A model generated the notes under the pieces. It had not been told where the DNA came from, did not search any database, and saw only the letters and a program-made list of their open reading frames with translations. From positions 1,045,569-1,109,568 of the forward strand of contig CAVSFO010000001.1 of assembly GCA_963727245.1 (NCBI GenBank): 64,000 bases of DNA, given 5' to 3'. Source of the stretch: JBKQVT01 sp963727245 (GTDB lineage Bacteria > Planctomycetota > Planctomycetia > Pirellulales > Thermoguttaceae). Below are positions 1-7,953 of this stretch, piece after piece. The first letter of the stretch is position 1. Each line of letters begins with the position of its first letter. The translations under genes were made by a program, and so were the position numbers.

Positions 1-261
1 TACCTGGTCGAGAGGGGGCGGATCAATAAGGACGCTGTATCATGCAGTTCAGGCCGACAGGCACTGCCGCCAGGTCGGCCCGAGGTGCCGTAAGGCCGCT
101 TCGTCCAAAAATGGACGCCTGGAGGGCCGCGTGGTAAGATAGCCCGAACATGCCGGATCGGTCGTGCGCCCGGCGAGAATGCGGACCCTCGACCACTTTC
201 CCCGGTGGCGCCGGTGGCCGGCCGGGTCCGCCACGAAGGAATGCCCGAACGATATCAGATC

Positions 262-530
262 ATGGCCAAGAAGAAGAAACCGTCAGGCAGGGCCGTGGCG
301 AGCAGGCGAGAGCCCGCGCAACCGAAGCGGGGCGGCTCCCGTCGTCCCTTGCCGCCCAAGGTCTCGCCTCCCGGCGGCACCAGGCTGAGCCGATGGCAGC
401 GGCGTCTTGACCAGCTTCGGGAGTTCAAGAGGCGCATGGGCACTGCGCGGTGCCCCGTAGGCCCCCTGGATCGCTCGGCTCGTGGGTGCATTGGGTGGGC
501 GGGAGGCTGGTCTATCGGGCGGCGGGGTGA
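262..530 (+). CDS. Small helicase-associated (HA) domain protein, frameshifted
   Basis: The N-terminus is a lysine/arginine-rich tail (MAKKKKPSGR...), followed by WQRRLDQLREFKRR. The expected continuation of a helicase-associated domain, GHCAVP then LGSWVHWVGGRLV, lies in the next frame from about position 435 and ends at the TGA at 528-530. Together they give a protein of roughly 90 residues whose single domain matches the W..L..F..GHC.VP..LG.WV pattern of the HA family (PF03457), a short helical module thought to bind nucleic acid. The reading frame is broken by a one-base shift near 433-437. The partner helicase is not in the window. The family assignment is from the motif only, and the frame break may be a sequencing error. 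Confidence 0.45.
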
Positions 531-556
531 GGGAAACGGTGGCGACGGCGGGGATG

Positions 557-587
557 ACTCGTTGCAAAATCGTTATTTGCAACGAGT
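557..587. repeat. Perfect 12-bp inverted repeat (hairpin)
   Basis: ACTCGTTGCAAA, a 7-base loop (atcgtta), then TTTGCAACGAGT. It sits immediately next to the stop codon of the minus-strand excisionase-like gene. There is no T-run on either side, so it is not a classical intrinsic terminator. It could be a transcript-end hairpin or a DNA-binding site for the adjacent regulators. Confidence 0.7.
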
Positions 588-836
588 TCACCTGTCCGGT
601 TCCCGAACGACGGTCTGCCGCTTGTCTAAATTGTCGAGAAAGTCGGGGCCTCGTAGCCGTGCCGCCCGCCGCGACTTCGGTTCGTTCCGGCTGCGTTCTA
701 CGAAAGCGTACAGCTCCTTTTCGGCGATTCGGTAGCGGTTTTCCTTCCCCGTCCCCCCCACGTTAACGGCGGTCAAATGGCCGTAGGCGATGAGCTGCCG
801 GACGTGGTCCTCCGTGACCCCGAGGTATTCCGCCAC
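588..836 (-). CDS. Excisionase-like helix-turn-helix DNA-binding protein (second of pair)
   Basis: An 82-residue protein starting at GTG with MAEYLGVTEDHVRQLIAYGH, the winged-helix pattern of MerR/excisionase-type (HTH_17) domains. The matching strand pattern LTAVNVGG...YRIAEKELYAFVER follows. The domain continues in frame upstream of the GTG (LKISD), so translation may begin at CTG 851, which overlaps the TGA of the preceding gene (bases 848-850). This suggests coupled translation of the two regulators. Such short proteins act as recombination directionality factors or as small regulators. No integrase is visible, so the target is unknown. The C-terminus is basic (SRRAARLRG) and a perfect hairpin follows directly. 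Confidence 0.7.
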   Translation of the reverse strand: MAEYLGVTEDHVRQLIAYGHLTAVNVGGTGKENRYRIAEKELYAFVERSRNEPKSRRAARLRGPDFLDNLDKRQTVVREPDR

Positions 837-847
837 GTCGCTGATCT

Positions 848-1126
848 TCAGCCGCCTGCGCCCCCCTCCTCCAGCTTCAGCGGCGCAAAGAAGTCGATGA
901 CCTTCCGTGGCCTGGGCCGACGCCCGCGGGCGAGCGGCGGGGGCACGTAGACCCGCCTCCGCTCCAGGAACTGGCGCAACGCGTCTTCCGGGATGCGGAG
1001 CCTCCTTTTCTTCCCTCTCCTCAGACTGACGTCAACGGCGTCCAGTTCGCCCGAGTCCACGAAGCTCGTGACGACGCGGATTCCGACCCGCAACATTTCG
1101 GCGACCTGCTTCACGGAGTACATCAT
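848..1126 (-). CDS. Excisionase-like helix-turn-helix DNA-binding protein (first of pair)
   Basis: Starting at ATG 1126 the protein begins MMYSVKQVAEMLRVGIRVVT, a canonical HTH_17 opening, then SGELDAVDV, a basic turn (RRGKKRRLRI) and PEDALRQFLERRRV. An ATG at 1153 would add nine residues (MPRPAKVAI), but the internal start puts the conserved helix at the N-terminus as in relatives. The C-terminal tail is proline/arginine rich. It shares architecture with the gene that overlaps its stop codon, so the two probably arose by duplication and act on neighbouring DNA sites. The function is inferred from the fold only. Confidence 0.7.
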   Translation of the reverse strand: MMYSVKQVAEMLRVGIRVVTSFVDSGELDAVDVSLRRGKKRRLRIPEDALRQFLERRRVYVPPPLARGRRPRPRKVIDFFAPLKLEEGGAGG

Positions 1127-1366
1127 GATCGCGACCTTCGCCGGACGCGGCATTCGGCCAGCCGGCTCGTCCCGGTTCTAATGCGCCGCAGGCAGCTCCG
1201 CTGTACGCCAGCGTCGCAGGGCCGTGATTATACGCGATCCACGACAACCAGTTGGCAGTCGCCCGGGCGCACCGGAAACGGCCCTGAAAGGATATGTCTC
1301 ACCGCTCATGGGCGGAGGCCCCCTTTCCCCGCCTTGGACACCGCCAGGGTGACCTACTGGCCGGTC

Positions 1367-1885
1367 TCAGGGCGCATCCTGCTCGGCAAATCTGCCATGA
1401 TACCGCGCATGACCGTCGCATCTCTCGAAGACGAACTGGCATATCCGGGTGCCTGGATACAGGGCCAGCGGTGCATGTCCGAGGTTCACGATCTCCAGGA
1501 CCTGGTGGTTCGAGATGCCCGGGTGCATGAAGCCTGCGGTGACATGGACGGCAAGGCCGAATCGCGCGAACCTGCTTCGGCCTTCGAGACGGCCGGAGAT
1601 GCTGTCAGCCAGCGTGACCTTCTCCCGCGTGATCCCGAGTATCATCTCGCCCGGCTTGATCACCACGAAACCTCCGTCTTCCACGTGGACGCTGGTCGTG
1701 ATGTCCTCGAACCGCGAGTCGTTCCTGACGTGGTAGACCTCGGACTTCTTCTCGAACACCCTGAAGTCGTTCCCGAGCGTAAGATCAATGGACCCGGGGC
1801 CGACCTGCGACCTGTCGAGCGGCTCGACCCTGATCAGTCCGTCCTCCAATGCCTTCTCGATCTCGGCTCCGATCAGGATACCCAT
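1367..1885 (-). CDS. dcd: dCTP deaminase
   Basis: A 172-residue protein of the dUTPase/Dcd family, which deaminates dCTP to dUTP for dTMP synthesis in the cytosol. Visible family signatures are GPGSIDLTLGNDFRVF near the N-terminus, GRSRFARFGLAVHVTAGF (equivalent to the arginine/serine substrate loop of E. coli Dcd) and QVLEIVNLG with the glutamate that aligns with the catalytic Glu138 of the E. coli enzyme. PLALYPGTRICQFVFE completes the trimer core. It is about 20 residues shorter than E. coli Dcd, with the C-terminal lid ending soon after RYHGRF. The lid may be shortened or hit by a frameshift. The gene stands alone, with no nucleotide-metabolism neighbours. Confidence 0.9.
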   Translation of the reverse strand: MGILIGAEIEKALEDGLIRVEPLDRSQVGPGSIDLTLGNDFRVFEKKSEVYHVRNDSRFEDITTSVHVEDGGFVVIKPGEMILGITREKVTLADSISGRLEGRSRFARFGLAVHVTAGFMHPGISNHQVLEIVNLGHAPLALYPGTRICQFVFERCDGHARYHGRFAEQDAP

Positions 1886-2240
1886 GTCAGGAAGCCCACT
1901 CCAGGTTCAACTTGTTTCAACGGGCTTGAGTTACGGCACCAATCGCGTGGCCTTCAAGCCGGAAGACGCTGCTCCTCGCTTCAGCAATAGCCGACTGTGG
2001 TACGATTATCGTGCTGCCGAGCGTCGCCGTCAAGTTTTCCCGAAAGCGGTGCTGGCCGCATCCCGGCCGATACGGCAAGTTGACTCCAGCCGCGTCGGGC
2101 GAGTCCGGAGCCTTCGGAGGACGTGCTAGGGGCGCTGGTGGCAGCAGGGCACGTGAAGGTGTCGCCGGTAGTTGGGGAGAGGACGTATTGGACGGCGATG
2201 TGAACCGGACGGTGGGCTTGTATTGACAGCAGCCGGACCG
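1886..2240. other. Intergenic stretch with no recognised gene
   Basis: About 355 bases between the start of dcd and the end of the FKBP gene, both on the minus strand. Reading frames here are short, without family signatures, and none has a convincing ribosome-binding site. The promoter for dcd should lie at the left edge. Confidence 0.5.
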
Positions 2241-2765
2241 CTAGTTGATCTTCAACAGCTCCACCTCAAACTTGAGCGTGGCGTTGGGCGGAATGACACC
2301 ACCGGCCCCCTGAACGCCGTATCCCAGGTCTGGCGGAATGGTAAGCTTGCGTTTCCCGCCGACCTTCATCCCTGCGACCCCCTGGTCCCAGCCGGGAATG
2401 ACGTCACCGGCGCCAAGCGAGAATGAGAACGGCTGGTTCTTGTCTTTGGAGGAGTCAAACTTCGTACCATCAAGGAGCCAACCCGTGTAATGAACGGTCA
2501 CGCGGTCACCACTCTTGGCGGAAGGACCCTCGCCGACGACCTCATCAATGACTGTAAGCCCGGCAGTCTTCCCTGCGTTGTCTTTCGAGGCGGCCGGTGT
2601 CGCCTCCTGAGAATCGCGCGGCTGCGACGGTTGCGCAGCAGGCTGGGCTCCCGAGGGTGTCAATTCATGCGAAGGAACTCCTGGCTGCGTGCTGCATCCG
2701 CTTAACCCGATCGCGGTGAACAGGTCGAGCACAATTACCAAGAGCAGAGACGATCGTTTTGACAC
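2241..2765 (-). CDS. FKBP-type peptidyl-prolyl cis-trans isomerase, predicted lipoprotein
   Basis: The GTG at 2765 is chosen because GGAGG lies five bases upstream. It gives a 174-residue protein with a signal peptide and lipobox ending LSGC at about residue 24. A low-complexity Pro/Ser/Gln/Ala linker (to about residue 65) leads to one FKBP domain: VTVHYTGWLLDGTKFDSS, then VIPGWDQGVAGMKVGGKRKL, IPPDLGYG and IPPNATLKFEVELLKI. These contain the rotamase-pocket residues Tyr, Phe, Asp, Val-Ile, Trp and Tyr. It should be tethered to a membrane and catalyse proline isomerisation of exported proteins. A start at 2849 would bury the signal peptide and is unlikely. The gene is divergent from the small protein at 2877. 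Confidence 0.92.
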   Translation of the reverse strand: MSKRSSLLLVIVLDLFTAIGLSGCSTQPGVPSHELTPSGAQPAAQPSQPRDSQEATPAASKDNAGKTAGLTVIDEVVGEGPSAKSGDRVTVHYTGWLLDGTKFDSSKDKNQPFSFSLGAGDVIPGWDQGVAGMKVGGKRKLTIPPDLGYGVQGAGGVIPPNATLKFEVELLKIN

Positions 2766-2876
2766 ATCAACCTCCGAAAAGCAAGTGACTTCATGGGGAA
2801 ATTCCAGATTGCATGCAGGCCGACAAGCGGTAGGCCCAGCTAATGCCAACCTCTCATTGTAGGACCGCTGAATACC

Positions 2877-3062
2877 ATGTCAAGAATCCTTGGCTTCGCC
2901 ATCGCCCGGTCCGGGGCGGCGGGGGCGTCTGTCGACGGTCTCCGCAGGCTTCTCGGTATCTCTCCGCAGGTTTTGGAGGACCTGCTGAGGGCACGGGTGA
3001 CGGCGGGGCAGGTCAGCGTCGTTTCGGTCGGCGGTCGGAGAGTGTACAGGGCGACGGGTTGA
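2877..3062 (+). CDS. Small hypothetical protein, possibly winged-helix
   Basis: A 61-residue reading frame (MSRILGFAIARSG...) with a predicted helix GLRRLLGISPQVLEDLLRA followed by a beta-hairpin-like stretch QVSVVSVGGRRVYRAT. The helix-turn-helix then strand order resembles a minimal winged-helix, but no family is recognised. It lies between the divergent FKBP gene and the FAD oxidoreductase and could be the first gene of a short operon with the latter (80-base gap). No strong Shine-Dalgarno sequence is evident. Confidence 0.4.
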   Translation: MSRILGFAIARSGAAGASVDGLRRLLGISPQVLEDLLRARVTAGQVSVVSVGGRRVYRATG

Positions 3063-3142
3063 GTAGTTTTTCGTGCTATAATGGCTGCGGTCGCGGCACT
3101 GGCACGTGAGCGACGGTTGTTCAGGTGTTTCGTGAAGGAGCC

Positions 3143-4379
3143 ATGATGAGCGCCAAGCGAATCCTGGTGCTGGGGGGCGGTTTCGCCGGACTCTGGAGCG
3201 CGGTGGGCGCGGCCCGCAAGCTCGACGAGCTGGGACAGGGGCCGGATGCCGTGGACGTCACCCTGGTGAACCGCGATGCCTACCACAGCATCCGCGTACG
3301 CAACTACGAGCCCGACCTGACGTCAGTCCGGGTTCCCCTGGACGACGTCCTCGGACCCGTGGGAGTCCATCGCGTCGAAGGGGAAGTCGCCGGCATCGAT
3401 GTGGCCGGGATGACCGTGAGCGTGGAAGCGGCGAGCGGACGACAAACCCTCCCCTATGACCGCCTCGTCCTGGCACTCGGCAGCCGGCTCCTCCGGCCCG
3501 ACGTCGCCGGACTGGGCGAACATGCCTTCGACGTGGACACCTATGACGGTGCGGCCAAGCTCGATCGCCATCTTCGGTCGCTGCCGACCCGGCCCGAGTC
3601 GCCGGGACGGTTTACGGTCATCGTGGTGGGAGCCGGGTTGACCGGGATCGAGGCGGCAACCGAAATGCCGGGCCGACTGCGTTCGGTCTTGGCCCGGGCC
3701 GGCATGACGCGACCGTGCCGCGTCATCCTGGCCGACCACAGCCCGCTCGTCGGCTCGGCCATGGGGGAATCCGCCCGGCCGGTCATCGAAGAGGCCCTGG
3801 CCGCCCTGGGGGTCGAGACGCGGTTGGGGATCGACGTCGTCTCCGATCGACCCGGCCGGCCTCACCCTGGCGTCCGGCGAGGTCGTTCCCGCAGCGACGG
3901 TCGTCTGGTGCGCGGGCATGCGGGCCAACCCGCTCACCGGGCTGTTCCCCGTCGAGCGCGACCGATTCGGCCGGCTCGCGGTGGACGAGTTCATGCGGGT
4001 CAGGGCGGTGCCCGGAGTGTTCGCGGCCGGCGACGTGGCCTGGGCCATGATGGACGACTGCCACGTCTCGGTCATGTCCTGCCAGCACGGCCGTCCGACG
4101 GGACGCTTTGCGGGGCACAACGTCGTCTGCGACCTGTTTGGCCTGCCCATGCTTCCTTTGCGTATCCCCTGGTACGTGACCGTGCTGGATCTGGGCGCCT
4201 GGGGGGCCGTCTATACCGAAGGATGGGACAGGCATGTCGTACGAAAGGGCGCAGCGGCGAAGAGGACCAAGCAGGTCATCAACTGCGAGCGGATTTATCC
4301 GCCGTTGACCCGCGACCGCGCGGCGATCCTCGCCGCCGCAGCGCCTGTGGTCCAAGAGCCCCCTGGAACCCGTCGTTAG
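3143..4379 (+). CDS. FAD-dependent NAD(P)H oxidoreductase (NDH-2-like), frameshifted
   Basis: The ATG 3143 follows GAAGGAG. The protein opens with an FAD-binding Rossmann motif, ILVLGGGFAGLWSAVG. A second nucleotide-binding motif, VIVVGAGLTGIEAATEM, lies near residue 165. The C-terminal FAD motif VPGVFAAGDVAW is in the +1 frame together with VVWCAGMRANPLTGL. The homology switches frame between about 3838 and 3850, so one base is missing or extra there. The full product would be about 410 residues, the usual size for type II NADH dehydrogenase / pyridine nucleotide-disulfide oxidoreductase relatives. These pass electrons from NAD(P)H to quinone or another acceptor at the membrane. There is no obvious membrane anchor. 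The exact acceptor cannot be told from sequence. Confidence 0.75.
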
Positions 4380-4506
4380 GGATGCTCGGCCCGCGGACGA
4401 TGCCCGAACCCTAGCCGCGCCGCACACGCGTGCCTTGACCCGGACGGCATAATTCAATCGAGAGCTGCTGTCGCCCGCCGCCTTCATCCGAACCAAGGAA
4501 AGACCC

Positions 4507-4869
4507 ATGAATACGCTCGGCTATGTCATCGTCTTCGTCAGCGACATGGAGAAATCCGTCGCCTTTTACCGCGATGTCCTCGGCTTCCCGGTCAGGCACC
4601 AGTCCCGCAAATGGACGGAGTTGGACACGGGCGGAACGACCCTCGCCCTCCACCTGGCGGAGGCCAGCCAGCATCCTCACGCCCACGCGACGATGCCCGC
4701 GGGCCACTGCCACGTCGGGCTGACCGTCCCGGACCTCGATGCCTTCCATGCCAAGATGGTCGAAAAAGGGGTGACGTGCGTGCAGCCGCCGAAGAAGCAG
4801 GACTGGGGGACCCTTGCGGTCTACGCCGATCCCGATGGGATGCCGGTTTCGGCGTCGGAGGAGGGTTGA
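4507..4869 (+). CDS. VOC-superfamily (glyoxalase/bleomycin-resistance fold) protein
   Basis: A 120-residue single-domain VOC protein with two beta-alpha-beta-beta-beta modules. The first begins GYVIVFVSDMEKSVAFYRDVLGF and the second GHCHVGLTVPDLDAFHAKMV, ending YADPDGMPVSASE. Candidate metal ligands are His in the HCHVG strand and the terminal glutamate in SASE. The specific reaction (isomerase, dioxygenase or antibiotic binding) cannot be assigned. The methyltransferase gene starts 27 bases downstream, so they are likely co-transcribed. A decayed copy of residues about 77-100 lies downstream at 5580-5665. Confidence 0.85.
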   Translation: MNTLGYVIVFVSDMEKSVAFYRDVLGFPVRHQSRKWTELDTGGTTLALHLAEASQHPHAHATMPAGHCHVGLTVPDLDAFHAKMVEKGVTCVQPPKKQDWGTLAVYADPDGMPVSASEEG

Positions 4870-4895
4870 CGCCGAAAGGCGACATAGGAATTCGC

Positions 4896-5501
4896 ATGGA
4901 CCGCCAGTTCTTCGCGGAAATGTACGAGAGCCAAGCCCCGTGGGACACTGGACGGCCTCAGCCTGCGATCGTCAGGTTGGCCGAGGCGGGCCAAATTCGC
5001 GGTAGCGTTCTCGACGTGGGATGCGGTACGGGCGAGAACGTCTTGTACCTGGCGGTCACGGGCCACGAGACCTGGGGGCTCGACTTCGTGCCTGCCGCTA
5101 TCGAGCGAGCCGAGGCCAAGGCCGCCCAGCGAGGGATTGCCGCCCGTTTCCTCGTTGCGAATGCCTTGGAGTTGGACAAGCTTGGAAGGCAGTTCGACAC
5201 CGTGATCGACTGCGGGCTGTTCCACACCTTCGACGACGAGGAGCGTCCCGTGTTCGTCCGGGGGCTCGCGGACGTCCTTCCGTCCGGCGGATTGTTGCAC
5301 GTCCTCTGCTTCTCCGACGAGGAGCCGGGGACCGAAGGGCCGAGACGGGTTTCCCGGCAGGAGATCCGGGACGCCTTCAGGGATGGATGGAAGGTCCAGG
5401 GGATCGAGCGGACCAGTTTCGAGTCGGTCGAGCGGCCGGGCGGGATGGCCGTCAGCCCCGGCGGCCCGAAGGCATGGCTGGCCACGATGGAACGGACGTG
5501 A
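4896..5501 (+). CDS. Class I SAM-dependent methyltransferase
   Basis: 201 residues starting MDRQFFAEMYESQAPWDTG. Motif I is VLDVGCGTGENVLYLA (residues about 33-48), with the acidic loop GLDFVP, then DTVIDCGLFHTFDDEER and VLPSGGLLHVLCFSDEEPG. This pattern is close to the thiopurine/tellurite-type small-molecule methyltransferases, whose N-terminus carries WDTG..QP. The start was chosen at ATG 4896 because it places the WDTGRPQP motif at the N-terminus. A longer upstream frame only overlaps the VOC gene. The acceptor is unknown. Confidence 0.85.
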   Translation: MDRQFFAEMYESQAPWDTGRPQPAIVRLAEAGQIRGSVLDVGCGTGENVLYLAVTGHETWGLDFVPAAIERAEAKAAQRGIAARFLVANALELDKLGRQFDTVIDCGLFHTFDDEERPVFVRGLADVLPSGGLLHVLCFSDEEPGTEGPRRVSRQEIRDAFRDGWKVQGIERTSFESVERPGGMAVSPGGPKAWLATMERT

Positions 5502-5579
5502 AACGTCCCCCATGTCCGAGCCTGCGGGCAGCCGCGAACTTCGACGTGACCGCCGATTCCCGACGAAGGGCCAGCCCTT

Positions 5580-5665
5580 GCGGACCTTGACGCCTTCCAT
5601 GCTCAGATGGTCGGCAAGGGCGTAAAGTGCATCCGGCAGCCGAAGTAGGAACACTTCGGGACTTC
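5580..5665 (+). pseudogene. Degenerate fragment of the VOC gene
   Basis: This stretch translates as DLDAFHAQMVGKGVKCIRQP followed by K, a stop, then EHFGT. It closely matches DLDAFHAKMVEKGVTCVQPP followed by KKQDWGT of the intact VOC gene at 4507-4869. It carries an in-frame TAG at 5646-5648 and the rest of the gene is not visible. It is a leftover of a tandem duplication or of a lost paralogue. Confidence 0.75.
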
Positions 5666-5911
5666 GACGTCGGCATCCGTCCTTGCTTCCCAAGGCGGTC
5701 GTCAACGGCGTTCCAACCGCGCCATTCAGTCCCGTCGCCAAAGTCTACGTCCGCTTACCCCCGGAACAGGACCTTCAAGCTGGTATGGCACGACCGAATG
5801 TGAGGACACCACGGTGAACGAAACGCATGGGCTTTCCGGAATACGAGCGGCGGGGCATAGGATCCCGTCGATAAGAAGCGTGGGCATCGACCCAGGAAAG
5901 AAGAGACTACC

Positions 5912-6331
5912 ATGCCATTCGGGATTCCATCGGCTGCGTTGCTGCGTGACACTTTTCGGCGTGCCGTCAAGCAAGCTTTGGAGAAGTGCGAGGAAACTCA
6001 CCCTACTCATTATCGGACTCGTTGTCGCTTTCTGGCGAGCGCCCCGTGGATCGAAATCGGGCCGAACGTCCAAGCCATCCAGGTGGACGAAGCGGAGTTC
6101 CTGATTCGAGGTTCTTGGCAATACACCATCGATCTCGACACCAGGGGCCAGTTCGAGATTGCCCAGGCCCAGGTACGTGAGATCGCTTCACTCTTGACGT
6201 TCGGCGGTTCCGCACGGGGAACCCGTGAAGGGGACGTTCGATTTTCCGCCGAGCGAAACCTCGGCAAGCGGGGAGAGAGTAACCTGTTGGTTCAGGGGGT
6301 TTGCGCGGTCAAGTGCAATGCCCCTGCCTGA
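5912..6331 (+). CDS. Hypothetical protein
   Basis: A 139-residue frame beginning MPFGIPSAALLRDTFRRAVK, preceded by a weak purine-rich stretch (GAAAGAAGAG). The middle, VDEAEFLIRGSWQYTIDLDT then QFEIAQAQVREIASLLTFGG, looks protein-like with alternating hydrophobics. The C-terminus is low in recognisable structure. No family is recognised. It could be genuine but of unknown function, and the flanking DNA on both sides is poor in genes. Confidence 0.35.
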   Translation: MPFGIPSAALLRDTFRRAVKQALEKCEETHPTHYRTRCRFLASAPWIEIGPNVQAIQVDEAEFLIRGSWQYTIDLDTRGQFEIAQAQVREIASLLTFGGSARGTREGDVRFSAERNLGKRGESNLLVQGVCAVKCNAPA

Positions 6332-6671
6332 GCACTCCTTGCTTGGTGAACTGACCTCGGGCCATGTTGCCGCCGAGACTATGATCAGCTCCGCAGATCG
6401 ATCCCCCATTCTCCCTTCACGAGGTCAGGCACAACCTCGAATGCGGCCCGCCCGTCGGCCCACTTGAGCGTCTCGGGAGAAGATAACGGGCCGCCGTTGT
6501 TCTCTCGGAACGCTCCGCCTACCACCCTTCGCCATAGGTCGTTCACTTCAATATCCCTGCCCGGGCAACCAGGGGACCTTGCCTTTTCTTCCAAACCGAC
6601 TCTAATAGCCACGTCCCCTGTTGCGGACAGACAAACTGTCGTTTCCATTACCGATGAGGAGAAGAAGTGCC
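6332..6671. other. Gene-poor stretch upstream of HU
   Basis: Contains an unconvincing minus-strand frame of 87 residues (6385-6648; NDLWRRVVGGAFRENNGG) without a family match. The right end must carry the HU promoter. GAGGAG precedes the HU start. Confidence 0.4.
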
Positions 6672-7007
6672 ATGGCCAAAGCCGCCCCCGCCGCCAAGAA
6701 GCCCCTGACCAAGACCGAACTGATGTCCAACATCGCCGCCGCCACCGACGTGCCCAAGAAGCAGGTCGCTGCCGTGCTGGAGGCCCTGGCCGCCGAAATC
6801 AAGAAGAGCCTCGGCAGCAAGGGCGCCGGCGTGGTCACGATCCCGGGCCTGGTGAAGATCGAGAAGAAGAACGTTCCTGCCCGTAAGGCGCAGAAGGGCG
6901 TGCCGAACCCGTTCAAGCCCGGCGAGTTGATGGACCGTCCCGCCAAGCCCGCCTACAACAAGGTCAAGGTGCGGGCATTGAAGCTGCTCAAGGACATGGC
7001 GAAGTAG
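6672..7007 (+). CDS. HU/IHF-family DNA-binding protein
   Basis: 111 residues from ATG 6672, which follows GAGGAGAAG. The short Ala/Lys/Pro-rich lead (MAKAAPAAKKP) is followed by the HU core LTKTELMSNIAAATDVPKKQ, then VLEALAAEIKKSLGSKGAG. The arm region is KKNVPARKAQKGVPNPFKPG with the family's conserved proline, and the tail is VRALKLLKDMAK. It bends and compacts DNA in the nucleoid. The N-terminal lysine-rich extension resembles extended HU-like proteins of other high-GC bacteria. The gene is monocistronic and is followed by a strong hairpin terminator. Confidence 0.93.
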   Translation: MAKAAPAAKKPLTKTELMSNIAAATDVPKKQVAAVLEALAAEIKKSLGSKGAGVVTIPGLVKIEKKNVPARKAQKGVPNPFKPGELMDRPAKPAYNKVKVRALKLLKDMAK

Positions 7008-7063
7008 TGGCGGAACCTGCTGGCGTGGACAAGGCAGAGTCGCAGGATGTCGCACTGCCTACC

Positions 7064-7101
7064 AGCCCTACGGAAGACAGCCGCTTCCGTAGGGCTTTGT
7101 C
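7064..7101 (+). terminator. Intrinsic terminator after HU
   Basis: AGCCCTACGGAAG, 7-base loop, then CTTCCGTAGGGCT: a perfect 13-bp stem followed by TTTGTC. It lies about 57 bases past the HU stop. The short T-tract makes it moderate, but stem and position are convincing. Confidence 0.8.
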
Positions 7102-7167
7102 ATTGCGCCCCGCCGAGAAGGACCACCACGGACGCGGCGAACCATTGCCCTCCAGCCCATCTCCTCT

Positions 7168-7746
7168 CTATTTCTCGTTTCCACTGGCTGGCGGGCCGCC
7201 GCCAGGCTTGGCCGGGAGCACCTGAAGTGTCTCGATTCGATGCCGCTCGACATCGGTGTGGAACCTGATGGTCACCCTGTCGCCCTTTTTCAGGGCCTTC
7301 AGCCTGGCCACCATGTTCCCGGGCGGCCAACTGATCGCGTAGCCGTCCAGCGGCCCGTTCTTGGGTTTCACCGCAACCCAGAAATCGTTGCTGAAGCGGA
7401 CCTCGCCGGTCACCGTCCCCTTCAGCGGCGTCTTGGCTCTCTGCATCGAGAGCACCTTGTTGCCGTCATCGCCCTTGACATAGGTGAATCGCACGCGATC
7501 GGGGACGAAGACGCCCTTGCCCTTGGGCGGGAAGGCGAACGTGCTCTTGTCGAAGCCTTCCGCGAGCGCGAACTTGGCGGGGGCATCTTCGCCATCGACC
7601 CAGATCATGGCGATATTCGCCTTGTTGTCCGTCAGGACGCCCACGGCGGCGATGGGTTTGCCCGGCTTGGCATCCTTGGGACCGTCAGCCGCGATCGCGC
7701 CGCCGGCCAACAACGCCGTCGCCATAACGATTGCCGCCTTTCGCAT
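7168..7746 (-). CDS. Secreted hypothetical protein
   Basis: 192 residues from ATG 7746, preceded by AAGGAGAG. There is a clear signal peptide, MRKAAIVMATALLAGGAIAA, with cleavage after AIA. The mature part has two similar beta-rich halves: one with IAMIWVDGEDAPAKFALAE and VFVPDRVRFTYVKGDDG, the other with GEVRFSNDFWVAVKPKNGPL and KKGDRVTIRFHTDVERHRIE. These read like small OB/SH3-type barrels. No catalytic motif is seen. The tail is Pro/Gly rich. It is probably periplasmic or surface-exposed; function unknown. Confidence 0.75.
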   Translation of the reverse strand: MRKAAIVMATALLAGGAIAADGPKDAKPGKPIAAVGVLTDNKANIAMIWVDGEDAPAKFALAEGFDKSTFAFPPKGKGVFVPDRVRFTYVKGDDGNKVLSMQRAKTPLKGTVTGEVRFSNDFWVAVKPKNGPLDGYAISWPPGNMVARLKALKKGDRVTIRFHTDVERHRIETLQVLPAKPGGGPPASGNEK

Positions 7747-7953
7747 CGTTGTCTCTCCTTGCGTGTCGAACGTGTTGGGTCGGAAAGGGAGCCGCAGTGG
7801 CGGCCACTCCCCCGACATTATATGCTGGGAGCGGATGATTCGGCAAACCGATGCGAAGGAGGCCACGAAGAAGCCCCAAGCCGTCAGGCCGTCGGCGTAG
7901 GGGCATTGGCTTCCGTAGTTGCCTTGGACCAGAATTGAGGAATCCTGACTTCT

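Noticed and set aside
1181..1990. Long plus-strand frame of 269 codons over the dcd gene
   Set aside because: It is antisense to the well-supported dCTP deaminase and has no family-like features.
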